NCBI GenBank assembly: GCA_022113835.1
Contig: JAILWY010000021.1
Span: forward strand, 2,914,001 to 2,978,000
DNA: 64,000 nt
Direction: 5' to 3'
Source of the DNA: Atopsyche davidsoni
Lineage: Eukaryota; Arthropoda; Insecta; Trichoptera; Hydrobiosidae
The notes under the pieces were generated by a model that was not told the DNA's origin, ran no database searches, and saw only the letters and a program-made list of their open reading frames with translations. Below are positions 12,661-25,529 of the stretch, one piece after another; position 1 is the first letter of the stretch; every line of letters begins with the position of its first letter. A program made the position numbers and the translations under genes.

Positions 12661-13354
12661 TTCATGGGTGGCTTTACACGTCAATAAGTAATTTATGCGA
12701 CAATGGTTCGGATTTTATTAAACATTGTATTTTTCAGCAATGAATATGCATAACTTTATGCAGTTTGATTATTGAAGTTAAAAAAAATTCCTGTTTTATA
12801 TTGTGCTTTTTTCATTATAGATAAAACTTTGTATTATTAATAACTATTTTATGAAATCACTATAAAACCCTTGTTCAAATGTGTTTATTTTTTCAAAATA
12901 TTTTATCTAAAATATTAAGAAATTTTGTGTGTAACCCTTCTGTTTTGCCACAAGGAACGTAAAGAATTTCGTGAAATGTATCCAGAAATATGATTTTCTA
13001 ATAAATCATTCATATTTCCATAAATATTTATACAAGCTAAGTACATATATTTCATCAACGGTTACCAAGTTTATCAAACACTTTCAAATGTATAAAAAAT
13101 CATACTATGAATTCAATTTTAGTCTCTGTGTAAAAAACGAAGTATATTTAATAAATCCGCATTTACTTCTCATGCAGGAATAAAAAGAAATTCTCTAAAT
13201 AAATGACGTGAAAAATCTTCAACTTTGTTATAAGTATACGTTTAAATCCATGTATGAAAAAATGTATTTTGTACTCTTACTAAGCCAAAAGGGTTTGCAA
13301 GTCGCATAATATTTAATTAGCTTATATATATCGGCTTTACACTAAGTTTACACT

Positions 13355-13368
13355 AATCGATATCGATT
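13355..13368. promoter_or_regulatory. AATCGATATCGATT palindrome
   Basis: Perfect 14-bp palindrome holding two overlapping ATCGAT words, close to the DRE (TATCGATA) and Cut/BEAF-type words of insects. It stands alone in A+T-rich DNA, so a regulatory role is only a possibility. Confidence 0.2.
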
Positions 13369-13406
13369 TAAGCAGAATTAAGAGAATATAAAATAAAAGA
13401 ACCCGG

Positions 13407-13510
13407 GGACCCACTACACTATTTTCACCTTAGAAAACCATGAACACCGGTTAAGCATGAGTGTATGGCTAGTGAAATGGTCGCCAACCTCCTCTGAAGA
13501 GAGGCACTTG
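13407..13510 (+). repeat. Dispersed repeat family, copy A
   Basis: Aligns in direct orientation with 35022-35110. Shared words are GGACCCAC/GGATCCAT, ACACTATTTTC/ACACAATTTTC, TTAGAAAACCATGAACAC, GTGAAATGG and AACCTCCTCTGA, ending in AGGCACTTG. This copy has about 15 extra bases after the GAACACCGGTT word. No open frame or tRNA-like head was found. It is probably a SINE-like or other non-autonomous repeat. Confidence 0.65.
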
Positions 13511-13619
13511 ATGTATAAGAAGAATATAAAATATAATAAATTAAGCAAATCAAATGCCTAGAAATTAAAATTTGCCTCAAAAATAATTAAAAATTTTGCG
13601 ATAAGGGTTGGTTCTGACA

Positions 13620-13770
13620 CAAAGATTCGGCAAACCTTCCGACACTCCCCACCCGGTGCGCTTGGCGGCCGCCATGATAATTTACATCACTTCCGATCAG
13701 TATAACTTCTCCCCTGGGCTCGCCGGAAGTGTACCAGCTCAAGTGAAATGGTACACTCGTATAACGCCTT
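13620..13770. promoter_or_regulatory. Complex island with GGCGGCCGCCAT
   Basis: G+C-rich block containing GGCGGCCGCC, whose right end GCCGCCAT (13668-13675) is the reverse complement of ATGGCGGC (PHO/YY1-like). It also contains ACTTCCGATC and CCGGAAGT (ETS-type). The ETS and YY1-type pairing is common in promoters, but no TATA or initiator was seen. Confidence 0.3.
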
Positions 13771-14337
13771 TAACTTAATACCGTTTTAATCATACAAATG
13801 CTTTGTTATTGAAACGTTTTTATTATTTAAATAATTTTAAAAAATGTCTCTTATTACAATCATCGTTAATAAATTATTCATCTAATAGAAAAATCAGATA
13901 AAAGTGGAACTGTAAATTTGGTGCATATGTGCTATGATCTTTCATAAATTATTGCAAGTTAAAAGTATTTACTTTGAAAACTGGGTACTTTAGTATATAA
14001 GCATATAACGATTTTTTTTTCTTTATTGAAAAACACGTACTTGTATTTGATATACCTGGCCGCGATGCCGTGAAGGTATTTTTTTGCATTCCACCTATGC
14101 TCTGTAGTTAATTCATAATACTAACAAAAATTCTTAAATAGTGTGCTTGGTCAGAATCGTATAATTGATTATAGCTACTGTTTTAGTTGTGAATGGCGTT
14201 TGACAATATCAATTTGTATGAGAACTCTCAAGCGTGGTTAGATTATAATAATACTCGTATCTCTTTGCGTTTGTATTTTTGAAAATTTTATATATATGTC
14301 CTTTTCTTTTACGTACGACTCAAATTAATTAAAGCGT

Positions 14338-14395
14338 CCAGGTCATCATCGTGCATCTGATGATGACCTGGTTATAAGGTTGAAACTAGTAATGC
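14338..14395 (+). repeat. Perfect 13-bp hairpin with hammerhead-like core
   Basis: CCAGGTCATCATC (14338-14350) and GATGATGACCTGG (14359-14371) are perfect reverse complements around the 8-nt loop GTGCATCT. Starting in the loop, the plus strand reads CTGATGA, a possible ACCT/AGGT stem, then GAAAC. This is the order of conserved elements in a hammerhead ribozyme, although spare bases sit at the base of the stem and no cleavage-site strand was found. It may be the end of a mobile element such as a Penelope-like element. Confidence 0.4.
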
Positions 14396-15084
14396 AAATA
14401 ATAAAATAAACTCAATGTGAAGATATAAATAAAAAGTTTACTTATTTCATTATATTAATTAAAGCAGACTGGAAATAGAAATAAATGCTTGGTCTATTGG
14501 GATGAATTTAATTATTGGAAAACGTTGGGTTCACATGATAGAAGAAATACCCCTGGGAAAAGTCTATTTAAACATACATATGCTTGACTCCACAAGTAAC
14601 TCGACGAAGCTTAATATCGACAATAACGGCAAAAACGCTTAAACTAAAAATATAAACACAAAAATTATTTGATATTAAAACATTGAAACAAATTATAAAA
14701 AATAAAGAATATCAGCCCTAAATAGTTACTTAATTTGCAATGCTCCAAACAAGTTATTTATAATGAAGACTCATTATGTCAATGGGTCTTTTTTCAATGA
14801 GTTTATGTATCGCTCAAATAAATTGCATCATCAAAAGAAGACACAGCAAATACCTATCAATTAATTTTTATAAAACTAAATTTGTAAAATAAAAAATAGA
14901 TAACGCGATACAAAATAGGCAAGCAATGCACCATATGCATTAAACCATGCGACTTTTGATTTTTTTTAAATGACTGTAATGTAAATGTTTTGATAAATAA
15001 ACAAACCATATGAATGGTTCACTAATTTTCATACATTTGATTGTAAAAAAAAAAACAATGTGACATGGTGTTTTAAAGAAGTTA

Positions 15085-15440
15085 AGTAGACCAAAGCCAA
15101 CATGGCGTGTTTTGATTTAAAATCGGCCAATAATCATAGATATATTTTTAAAATGTTTTTTGTTGATACGCGAAATACAGTTATTCAATATACTCTCTTA
15201 ATAAGGCTTGCATGTAATGGCGTGATGGCATGTTCATTATATCTCCGGTCAGAATGCCTCCCTACTGCAGCTCCACTTGGCCATCGATTGGAGAGGGCTG
15301 TGGTGGATATACCTATTCCAAATACACCCCTGGCAAATAGGGAGAAAAGGGGGCAGTACTATGGATAAAGCGAGATGCAACGAGAGGGTACTAAGAACGA
15401 GGTAGATCTTCGACAGCCACAGCGTATTATTCCGGGTTAA
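15085..15440. promoter_or_regulatory. Complex island, possible regulatory element
   Basis: CAACATGGCGTG at 15099-15110 is PHO/YY1-like. The block 15230-15420 is the most complex, with CTCCCTACTGCAGC, GGCCATCGATTGG and CCAAATACACCCCTGG. An 88-codon plus frame (15102-15368) covers it but shows no domain, and its start and end fit no splice signals. Confidence 0.3.
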
Positions 15441-15879
15441 TGGTTAATTTTAATCAGATATAATTAATGGTACCGTAATATTTTACTATTTTGTATTTGA
15501 AATGAAAACCTGGGTGAATTAAAACTTACCCACCATTAACCTTTTTTTAATAATAAAACAAAAATTTTAATACAAAGTAGTTGCAAACATACAAAAGTAC
15601 AGCTTTTATAGATTTTAATTTTATTCATCAACTTGGTCTTTCTTTATATGATAATCTGTATTACAGTATCTATTGGGTATTTTTTCGAGATAATCTGTTA
15701 TAAATAATTCGTCGTGAACATCAACAAAAGAGTATTATTTTAATAGGTCTTTATTATTATGCTCAAAGCATACATCAAAATTATTAAATCATTAATATAC
15801 AAGACAAAATATGGTAATATTAATAAAATCAAACCTTTTATTCTATAAGAGGTGAGTCTTAAGTCTTGCATAGGCTATC

Positions 15880-16100
15880 AATCCTTCAGTTCTCCTGAGG
15901 GTACATTACACCCCGCAGGGCTAATCGCAACCCTTGAGAGAGCCTCGTTATGGGCAACTGTAGTGCTTAACACCAACTTGATTGTACCCCACTCTTTATA
16001 ACTTACTAAACTCCTTTTAGTACCCGAGGGGGGTTGAGTGTCGATTGTGAGTGTTAATCTTATAAGGTGCCGATGATGGAGACTGATGTATAATAATAAT
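15880..16100. promoter_or_regulatory. Complex island, possible regulatory element
   Basis: G+C-richer block with TTCTCCTGAGGG, CACCCCGCAGGG, CTTGAGAGAGCC and ACCCGAGGGGGG. No reading frame with recognisable content and no repeat match. Confidence 0.25.
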
Positions 16101-16507
16101 AACTGTATTGAGAAATAATATAATAGAGTATACTTCTTCATACGAGCTTGAAGTATGAATTTCGAATTTAATAAAATAAAATTACGATATATTTTTTATA
16201 TTTGCTTTTTACCCGTATGAGTACGAATTGTGATATTTTAATGATAGATCACTCTTAAGTAATATATTATAGTATAGTACGTTTTTTTTCCTACTGGTGT
16301 TAACAACGGAGGATTATATAGGATTTCAGCAAGATTTACATTTATCAATAATGCTATACACTTCTATCATATGAAATCAATTATAAAGAAAAAAACATAA
16401 ACATTTTAAAATTCGCATTATATAGCTCTGCTTTTTAAATCTAAATTGCAAAAAAATACTATATCTTGCACTGTTACTATAATCTTTCAAATACATCATG
16501 TGCCCCT

Positions 16508-16690
16508 CTACAGATAATCCGACGCTGGCTCCGAATAATCGAAATAAATAATAGCAGGTTTATCGGAAAGCTCTCGACACTTTTTTTGCTTTAATTCTGC
16601 TCGTAAATCTTTTGATAAGCTTTTTAAAATAATCTCTGGGTTATTTTTAAAAATGGCTGCCGATATCGCGACACGCACAGCACAGAGCCT
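16508..16690 (-). CDS. Candidate terminal coding exon, unknown protein
   Basis: On the minus strand the last ~58 codons to the TAG at 16510-16508 have a protein-like composition, with mixed charged and hydrophobic residues: FKNNPEIILKSL, KDLRAELKQKK, and the C-terminal DYSEPASDYL. Codons often end in A or T and the repeats of A+T-rich chance frames are absent. Upstream codons are low-complexity. A CGGCAG splice-acceptor-like word lies at the start of the good part (about 16655). I do not recognise the family. Against: the same DNA holds an AAAATGGCTGCC PHO/YY1-like site, so non-coding constraint could explain its composition. Confidence 0.2.
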   Translation of the reverse strand, partial: RLCAVRVAISAAIFKNNPEIILKSLSKDLRAELKQKKCRELSDKPAIIYFDYSEPASDYL

Positions 16691-16885
16691 GTTTATAATA
16701 TATTTGTATATCTTATTCAAATGTGTTGCATATATGTATTTATGGAAAAAAAAAAACATATTTATTAATATTTTAATGCGATAATGATTTTAAAGACTTT
16801 TAAATATAAAAATCAATATATGCAATATTTATTTTTTATTTTTTTTGCTACTGAAGAGGTGTGAATTTAAATTGTACTTTGTCTA

Positions 16886-16921
16886 AATAAAGTGATAAAA
16901 ATATTTAAAAAAAAAAAAAAA
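16886..16921 (+). other. AATAAA followed by A15 tract
   Basis: AATAAA (16886-16891) is followed 15 nt later by 15 consecutive A residues (16907-16921), the layout of a polyadenylated transcript end copied into the genome. No flanking target duplication or parent transcript was identified, so this may be an ordinary A-run. Confidence 0.25.
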
Positions 16922-17584
16922 CCAATTGGTAACACAGTAAGACACTCAATGTAAAAAAATACAGTCCTTATTCCTAATCCCCTACGACAGAATCAGTTGT
17001 TTATAAAACAACATTCATATATTTTAATATTTTTCTTGTGTAAGCTTAAAATGATATGAAGTGACTTCAGTTTTTAGAAGAGTGAGTTTGAAAATTCAGA
17101 GGACATGAATATGAATTCCCAGAGAAAAAAACAAAGCCGGTTTGTGATTCAGCTGATGAAAACTCCGTGTTGTTTTAATTTAAAAAGTTTCAAACATTTT
17201 TTATTGACGGACACGGCCTTATTCATTTCACACTTCTGCACTCTTTATGGCTGCAAAGTTTCTGGAGTTTGAAATTGAATATACCGACCAATTGGAGCGC
17301 AGCAATGAAAAAACACGCAAACTGGAAAATGAAAATGAGTAATTAATAGCGTTTGAACACTTTATTGCTATTGCGGTATAAAATAATTAATATGTATCAT
17401 CATATAGTCATGACATAGTATATATAAAATATGCAATATAATTTTAGTTTCAGAAGTTAACTATGATAAAATATGACTCCAAGAGTAAACATTAAATTGA
17501 GATTTCAATTATTTAAGTGATGTTTTATTTTATAATAAAAATCGAGCTTGCAATAATGATAAATTAACCAATTAATCAATACGC

Positions 17585-17870
17585 TACAGAGGTAGTTTGA
17601 ATCCATTAAGATCCTTTGGATCCAATCCGAGTAATCTAGCAATCACAGGTCACTATGCGTTTCAGCCTCTAAACGCCACGCCTGCGACGCCAGGTACCAC
17701 TGAAGCCAAACCTCCTCCAAAGCTACTCGAAATTGGTAAAGTTTTCTCATATGCCCGAGTCCAGGTACGATGCCTCAAGCCCTACAATTTACCGACTAAC
17801 CGTGTATTTATGCCATTGTGGATTTTTTCCAAATCAAGCTCTGCCGAAGTTTCTGAATGAATGTTCTAAT
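17585..17870. promoter_or_regulatory. Complex island; weak plus-strand exon candidate
   Basis: High-complexity block. A plus frame is open for about 95 codons with no ATG, and includes PATPGTTEAKPPPKLLEIGK. A possible acceptor (CTACAG, ending at 17589) and donor (CAG then GTACGA at 17765) would define a 175-nt exon. No known domain. The composition fits an enhancer equally well. Confidence 0.22.
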
Positions 17871-20800
17871 TAGCGAATTGGAACTGAAAGGGTCTCTAGT
17901 TTTTTGATACGAGCTTTGGTGGCTTTTTTAATGAACTAGTTTATATTTTGATACCTTTGTTTCCGCCTTTTCGTGTTTATAAACCACGAGGTTTCAGTAA
18001 TTTTTTGTAACACATTAAATTACATCAAATATTCATTTAAAAGCTTGTTTTAGAACCTTTGTTTTATTGCTAAATATACAACAGAAAAATTTAAAAAATA
18101 TATGCATGGATTTAATATAAGTTCTAATACATAATTAATTTATCTGTAATAAAACAAGAGCTGAGATTTGCAGAATAATTTATCACACTGTATATTTTAA
18201 CTACCAAATCCTACAATAAAAAAAAAGTATTCAGAATAAACTTGTTGGTTATTGAAATAATATTTGATATTTTGTTTATCCTTTGATAAATTATAAGCAC
18301 AACATATCCGCTATATATGAATATATATATTTTTTAATGTTATAGTAAGTAAGTGTTATCATCTTGAACATAAACTTTTTACAGATATCCACAATACCAT
18401 ATGCTGCAGAAGAAGCACATGACTATAAAAACAGGATGAAATTCATGAAAATTACAAAAACAGGGAAGGACAAAAAGATCAAAGTTTTATCTCCACGGGA
18501 GAGGTTCTTGTTTACGAACTTTGAAAACTTTTGATTTTTTATATGTAGACTGAAACTGGAAGGTAGAGAAATGACAAAAAATATTCATATAATTATATAG
18601 CGTTGTACTTGTTTGGAATGATTGAAAGTTTTCTCAAAAAGTTAAGAAAGAGCAACGCTTGATTACTGCCGCAAATGTAAGAAACAATTTCTAAAATAAA
18701 AATTGTTTTAATGAACTGTTACATTATTGAATATTTTATTAATATCATAAAATAAACATAAAAAAAACTATTTACTAAAAGTGTGGCAAAAGCTGGAAGA
18801 ATCAGATTCCCTGAAGTTTGAATCTACTGACAGCTGTCGGTTTGGCTCGATAACTGGAACCGTCAACTCTTAATCAAAAATACGCCAAGTTAATCTCTAT
18901 ATTGACAGACATCCGAATTTGCGTAACAAGATCAAAGCTGTTTTGATTAAAATTTCACACCCCGGTGACAAGTAATAAGAACATAATATTGTAATCAGTT
19001 GTAGATCTACAGAATTCATTTTTAGAATTATATATTAAAATCCACTGATATGTCTTCCTTTAAACTGATCACACGCTTAATACAACAAGACATTACAGTT
19101 GATAACGTGCAAAACATGGTGTTCGAGTATATTACATAAATATTTAAATAACAATAAAACAAAGGTGTAGGAAAAAGTTTTTTTTATGATCTGGTAAGCA
19201 TGGAGTTATCAATTTTTTTTACATAAGCTCATATAAAGTTACACAGCTGTTTATACGAAAATGTCAATGTCAAATTCAAGGATTTTAATATATTTAATCA
19301 TGTTCAAGATTTAATAAATAGTTAGCTTGACTCAAAAAACATTGATTCAAATATATTAAAATTATAACAAAACACGAGAAACATTTTCATAAAAATAAAT
19401 AGTTATAATATTAAATTTATTTACCTATGCACTTATGTATTTATGTTTCTGTTGTAATATGGAAACTGGTAAGTTATTAAACGAAGCTACTATTTTTTTT
19501 AAATGTGTGAGATATATCCACAAAGCAAAATTATCTAACAATCCACCATTAGTTCCACCATTTCTTACCCACTGTAAGAAATCATAAAAGCGAAAAGGAT
19601 ATTTGAGATACTGTCAGGTTTGCTGAAGTATAGAAGAAAAATAGTGGAGAAGTAAAATAATAACTTTCTTGACTGTTGCTACCAAAGAGAAAACTTAATT
19701 TCAAGAATCTAATTGAAGTTTATGGGAGAGCGCGTAATGAGAAATTTATGCTTATTATTAAACGTGCGGTATTATAATTAAAACAAACAGGTGTCCCTCT
19801 TTAATCAGCTATAAACTCTTCGTTGCAGAGCTTTATTCATTATCTAATAGTTAATACGTACGAAAACAAAAACTATTTTTATTATATTACAACAGAAATC
19901 AAACGTTACCATTGAAAACACTCTCTTGTTGGAAAACACAACACAAATAGATTAAATATATATCTAACTGTATTTTAAATCGATCGATAATTATTTATAT
20001 ATTATAACAGCATCTATACTTATAATATGCTCATTAATTTAATTTTAATTAAAAATAATTTGAACATCAAAAAATCATTATGTGTGAAAGTGTAAATTTT
20101 ATGTTCTGCTTAAATTATTTTAATTTGTTTCAAAAAGCTATATATCCTCTATTTATATTTGTATTAATAAACCTGAATTGAACATAAATATTCAGTAAGT
20201 ATTGATAAATATTATAAAATACTTTGAAATTAAAAAAAAATCTTCTTATAAATAGTTTATCCAAATAAAATTTTCATTGTGAATATGCAATCTCAATCCT
20301 TTAATACAGACAAAAGATAATTAAACAAAATCCATGATTCCAAGAGTACCAGTACTTGTTTTGCAAATACGGATTTATGTTTTTCTGGTTTAAAACGAAA
20401 ACCAAAATAAAGGTAAAAGTTAAAATGGCTTATCCTTTCAACAGACGGTTCCTGCAACAAACCTCAGCTTTGTTTATCTTTTCCCTCATTTCCATTTATG
20501 GACTTATCTACATCTCCCGATAATACAACGGAACCTCCATTTTCCATTTCCTTGCTGACATTTATTTGAAGCCCGGTATGAGCTTTAGTAATCAAATAAG
20601 TTTTCTTGTTTATGATAAATATCTTCGATTCGAGCTATTTTATGGTGGGTTCCATGCAAGCCTCACTTCAAACCATTATTTTGAGTAAAATTATTATTTC
20701 AAATGAATTGATTATTTAAAAAATCTGATTGTTAAAAATATTTATTAATGCCTGAAAGAGAAAATCGTATCGAAAAAGAAGTTTACTGCCACTAAGAATC

Positions 20801-22085
20801 GTAAGTAAGGGAATATGTTTGTTCTAGCCAACAGACTGTAAGTATAATTTACTTGTGTAGTTCTTAAATGTAGATTTATTAAATATTTATAATAAGAAAC
20901 ATTGGTACGTTTTGATAAGCAGTTTCTTTAGAATTCATATTCCTACTGCAAATTAATGATAGCAAAAACTCCATTATGCTAACTTTTGTGATTTGAGGAA
21001 AGTATGGCCTAACACGCATATATGTGATTTGACATAGGTTTAATATTTCATTGCCGTTTATCCCGTGTACGTAGCGCTGTATAAAGTAATGATTGACATT
21101 TACAGTATATGTACTACCGGCAGAGGAACATAAAACTTCATATTAGGAAATATATAAGAGAAAACTGGATTTTGAATGGATAATCATTGTTCGAAGCACG
21201 CCATTCTGTAAAAAATTGTTAAAATTATTCATAAACTAAAAGTATGTGCCTAAAAGAAAATACAAAAGAAGATTAAACTGCGCGATTCCAAACGTATGAG
21301 AGACCTATAAATATTTTTTTTTTAATTACTGCGTGTAGTATAACTTTAAAAATATATATTCAACAATTTTCTTTTTTATCTTTGCAGACATTCCCATAGT
21401 TTTTGTAGTTGTCCAATCTTGTATATAGTTCAGCACAACTTGTAACTGGAAAGTGCTGATTGAGATCGTTACGTCATAGTGTTGACATATCGGGGGGTGA
21501 CGGTGCAGTTACTGGGTGATGAGATAGCGGATTATGTTTAAAATATTATTTTGTAAGTTTGAAATATAAATGATACGCCAAAGCTTCTGTAACAAGTTTT
21601 GAATCATCCTGGTAAATTCGTTGCGCTTTCTTTAAGTATTAAAGCCATTAATTTTTTTTATAATTTCGTTTATAATGATGTTTTAAAAATTAATTATATT
21701 TAATTAAAAATATACCTATAATAAAAAACGTATTAGTACTCAGATAGTAGATTTTTTATATTTAAATGTTTAAACAACGTATATTTAAATGAAAAACTTG
21801 ATTGAATTTTCATATTTATTTTTGGCTTTACACTTGGCTTTACATGGATTTCGATATAAAACCACCTGAATGTAAAAAAAAAATCCGAGGATACTCACAT
21901 GCACCAGTAAATCAAAAACCAACAAATTTATTCACGGCAAATAAATTCCAATTAAAAGATTAAATATAATTGGTTTTCCTGTAATCAAGCGAATATATCA
22001 ATTGAAATTTTATATTTGTTTCCGCTTTTATTTTTCCCTAATCGCAATAGGAACAACACAAAAATGTATATGCGCTACTTAGTTG
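17871..22085. other. Long A+T-rich stretch
   Basis: No gene or clear repeat. Moderately complex patches occur at 18780-18970, 20400-20600 and 21400-21540. They have no motif cluster I would name. Confidence 0.5.
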
Positions 22086-22089
22086 ATTT

Positions 22090-22780
22090 AGTATGCCGGT
22101 GTTGCCACACCTAAATGCCGTGATTCATATTCCAACCCCTAGATAGCCGGGCGAGAAGGGTGGGGGTAGGAGGGGGTGAGTGGGAATGCAAAGAGTCAAC
22201 TATATGGAAAATTGTAAGCCTCTGTAGTATGGGAACATCTCTTGTCTGTTAATATGTAGCTGGACTTAACGCCTTTTTTATATTTATAAATGGGGAAACC
22301 CGACCATCTAAAGTATTTATGACCCGTATAAGTAGAAGTTCTCCAAAATGATTCGCTAAGACGTTTGGCAACGGTAAATTCATTCCAAACTGATAAATAA
22401 TCATAAAAAAGTATTTACATCCAAATAGGCTTTGATCGCATTTTTGATTCGAATTTGTAAATGTAGCCCAAGTGCCGAGAGAAAAATTTCAGAACATCAA
22501 ATTAAAAACGCACTATAAAATATTGCAATCGATTCTGATCTATAGTTACACAGGCATAATAAAATAGAGAATTACTGTGGATCCTCCAAAACTCAAAGCC
22601 TAAATCAGCTGGTCAACAAACTCACCCCTATCATAACTAGACAAACAGTACATTATCCAATCAAAGCATCGACTGCTGAGTAAATGTTTACAAAATGCAT
22701 CCCCATACGGCACAGTCTCTGAAGCCCGCAGGGGGAGGGTAGGGCTGAAATACTGCATATGGTTTAACGGATTTACTGTA
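22090..22780. promoter_or_regulatory. Two complex patches, possible regulatory
   Basis: 22090-22200 has GTTGCCACACC, GCCGGGCGAG and a G-rich run (GGGTGGGGGTAGGAGGGGG). 22560-22760 has TATCCAATCAAAGC (CCAAT) and GCCCGCAGGGGGAGGG. Between them is ordinary A+T-rich DNA. No open frame. Confidence 0.2.
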
Positions 22781-23839
22781 CCCTTCTACGGATTATTTTA
22801 CTGCAAGGTTTAATTTATATATAAATGGTAGATTTATTGATATTTCGATATACATAGAAATATATACGTAGTACTTGCATGGATTTCTTAAAAAAAAAAA
22901 ACAGAAAGTATATTTAAAAAAAATGTTTATTGGTCGTGTTTATTCGGATATTGTAATCGATTTATTTTTAAAGTGTTTTTTTATCATTGATACTTTTTCC
23001 GTTTAAAATATACACGCAGAGTTCATGTCATTTTGTGACCATAGTTAACAAGAGTATAGACAGATTATGTCAATCAACGGTTTACTTTATTAATATAAGA
23101 GTTCAGTGATCAAATAAACGTTCAATCATAAAATCAGTACTTTTTTGTAAATTTTATTTGGGTGTTAATAACTTAAAAGTAATTTGAGAGAATTTAAAAG
23201 TTCAAAGACATTTAAATATACCTATTTACTTGAACAATGTGCTCAAGTTTTAAATGCGGACTTTTATGACTTCAAAGGTACCTGAAAATACCGCAAAACA
23301 CTCCCCGCTATTTAACCAAAGCAATTTCATGAATTTATTTAATGTTGTTCAGGCGTTATAAAACATCAAACAATTGTAATAAAACAGACAGTAATTCCAT
23401 GAATTCATTAAGTATGTTTTTATAAAAATCTGAAAATAAATACGCATGAAACATACGATTATCTTAAAAAAATTAACTGCCGTTAAAAACATTTTTTTAT
23501 TAAACGATCTGTAAGCAAAGAACTTTTTATGTTTAATTAAAATTTTTATGTTCAGCGTTATCCTTTATCCAATTTTTACAAGTAATATTTTTAAATAGAT
23601 TGAATATGATGATTGTAGGAATGTATTTTATTGCATTATTTCTGCTTATGTAATTATGTGAAAATTATCGTGTTTAGTTTAGTGCGTTTGGTATTCAAAT
23701 ATTCAGTTCAGTTGAATGTCAGAGCGATCATTTTTAGCGAAACTCCTGAAAACAGGTTTTTTTTTCATATTTTTTACCATTAATATTTGCAGAGCAAACA
23801 GCACAAAAATCTGGGACTGAATGCAAATAAAATATATTT

Positions 23840-24080
23840 TATTTCGCTTGCCATCTTGAATACCTGAATAAAAAATTTAAATTCGATAGGGATAACTTCA
23901 AAGCCACCGTTCTCGTCTGGCCTTTGATGCGATCGGTTCCAAAGCCCCACCAGAACTTTCAGCTTCCTTAGCGCAGGGGCTGGTTTACACGCCTCGAATG
24001 CCTTCAAACACTTGTGCTCGGATGTAACCTCCGAGGTCACAGGCCAGAGCTCGGGGAGTAGGGCGCTCTGGGGTGGGATT
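23840..24080. promoter_or_regulatory. Complex island with GCCATCTTG site
   Basis: GCCATCTTG (23850-23858) is the reverse complement of CAAGATGGC, the standard YY1/PHO word. Further on are ACCTCCGAGGT, GCCAGAGCTCGGGG and GGGGTGGG. A minus-strand 86-codon frame overlaps but has no recognisable content. Confidence 0.3.
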
Positions 24081-25525
24081 CAATTATTCTTGTATTATAT
24101 TTTTAGACCCTGTTCTGGGATTCTAATGACCTCCTTTGATTTAATCGCGACTTTTGAAAAAATAAATTAAATACAAATTCTTAATAAAAACGTTGAATTA
24201 CTACCTAAAATGACCAAAACTTGGAAGGTATATTTTATTTATACCGTTTGTATATTTTCAAGGATAAATATCTTTGATAAATTTTTTTTGACACAATTTT
24301 CATGCACTACACTTTTGTGTTGTCCTGATTTTGGTATTAAAATCATGAATTAGTTTATGTATCATAGGTTAAAAATTAAAAGTCAACTAAAAAAAATGCA
24401 AGTATTGTTTATAATTTGCTAGTAAATATTAAAATAAAATTGCTTTAAATTTCCAAAATATTTTATATAGAACTATCAAATTAACGACTGAGCCAGCACA
24501 ACAAATTTTACATACTGAGTTTATTTTCAAATGCAAAATGCAATTTTGTCATCAAAGGACTCCATGAAATTGTACATTTTGACCGGGACTTGAAATTTTT
24601 GAGCCAATTAAAAATATTCCGATTCGAAAAACAGAGCTGTTTTGTAACTGACCGTGCAAATAGCTGTGTGATTAGTGGGAAATGGACATTTTGTTTGAGC
24701 ATTTATCCTCAAAAACATATTTTTTTAATTAATTGTATTCTCTAATCAATACAAAAAAAATAATAAAAATTATTGAACTTTTGTATTTAATATAAAAAAA
24801 TATATGTTTGTTAGATTCAAGATATAAAAGGTTTCTGATTGTAAAAACAAAACGAAAACCTTCAACATTATTTATAATAGAAAATTAACAATTTCGTACT
24901 AATAACATCCTTTATTATAAATCTTTATATAAAACAAAATATTTGTTACAAAGTAGTGAATATTTATTTAATGGACAACGAATCTATTTTCATATTTCTT
25001 CGAATGGTAAAACTAATAAAGACGTGAAGTGAATATTTGATAATCATTAAAATATGCTTTTTCAGGTCTTTCAAGGTGTTCGAAAAATATCAAAGTTTTT
25101 TCTTATGTACACAATGCAAATTTACTAATTCTTAACAACGCAATCAATTTAAAATAAGACAATATATTTACTTGATAGATTGGAGCTTATGCTATGTCAT
25201 GTCGTCATATTTGATAAAAGAAATAAACAAAAACATTTTCTATGGAAGAGGTCATTAAACCATTAAAAAGACGTTATCACTATGGTGACATGCATAATCG
25301 AGGAACACTTTGAAGATGCCTTTATCTGACAAAGTAAATAAGTCCAGTAGTTAAAAAATATTAAAAAATACAAAGTCTATAAAATTACAATTTTATTAAA
25401 ATAAACAATATGAAAATGATACTCTAAATGGCATTGCTGTTAGCACTAACCAATGGAAAATTTTCATTAAATTTTTCTCAGTGACGACACATTGAATGAA
25501 CGAAATAAAAACAGATTTCCATTAC
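24081..25525. other. A+T-rich non-coding stretch
   Basis: Nothing recognised on either strand. Confidence 0.55.
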
Positions 25526-25529
25526 ATTG

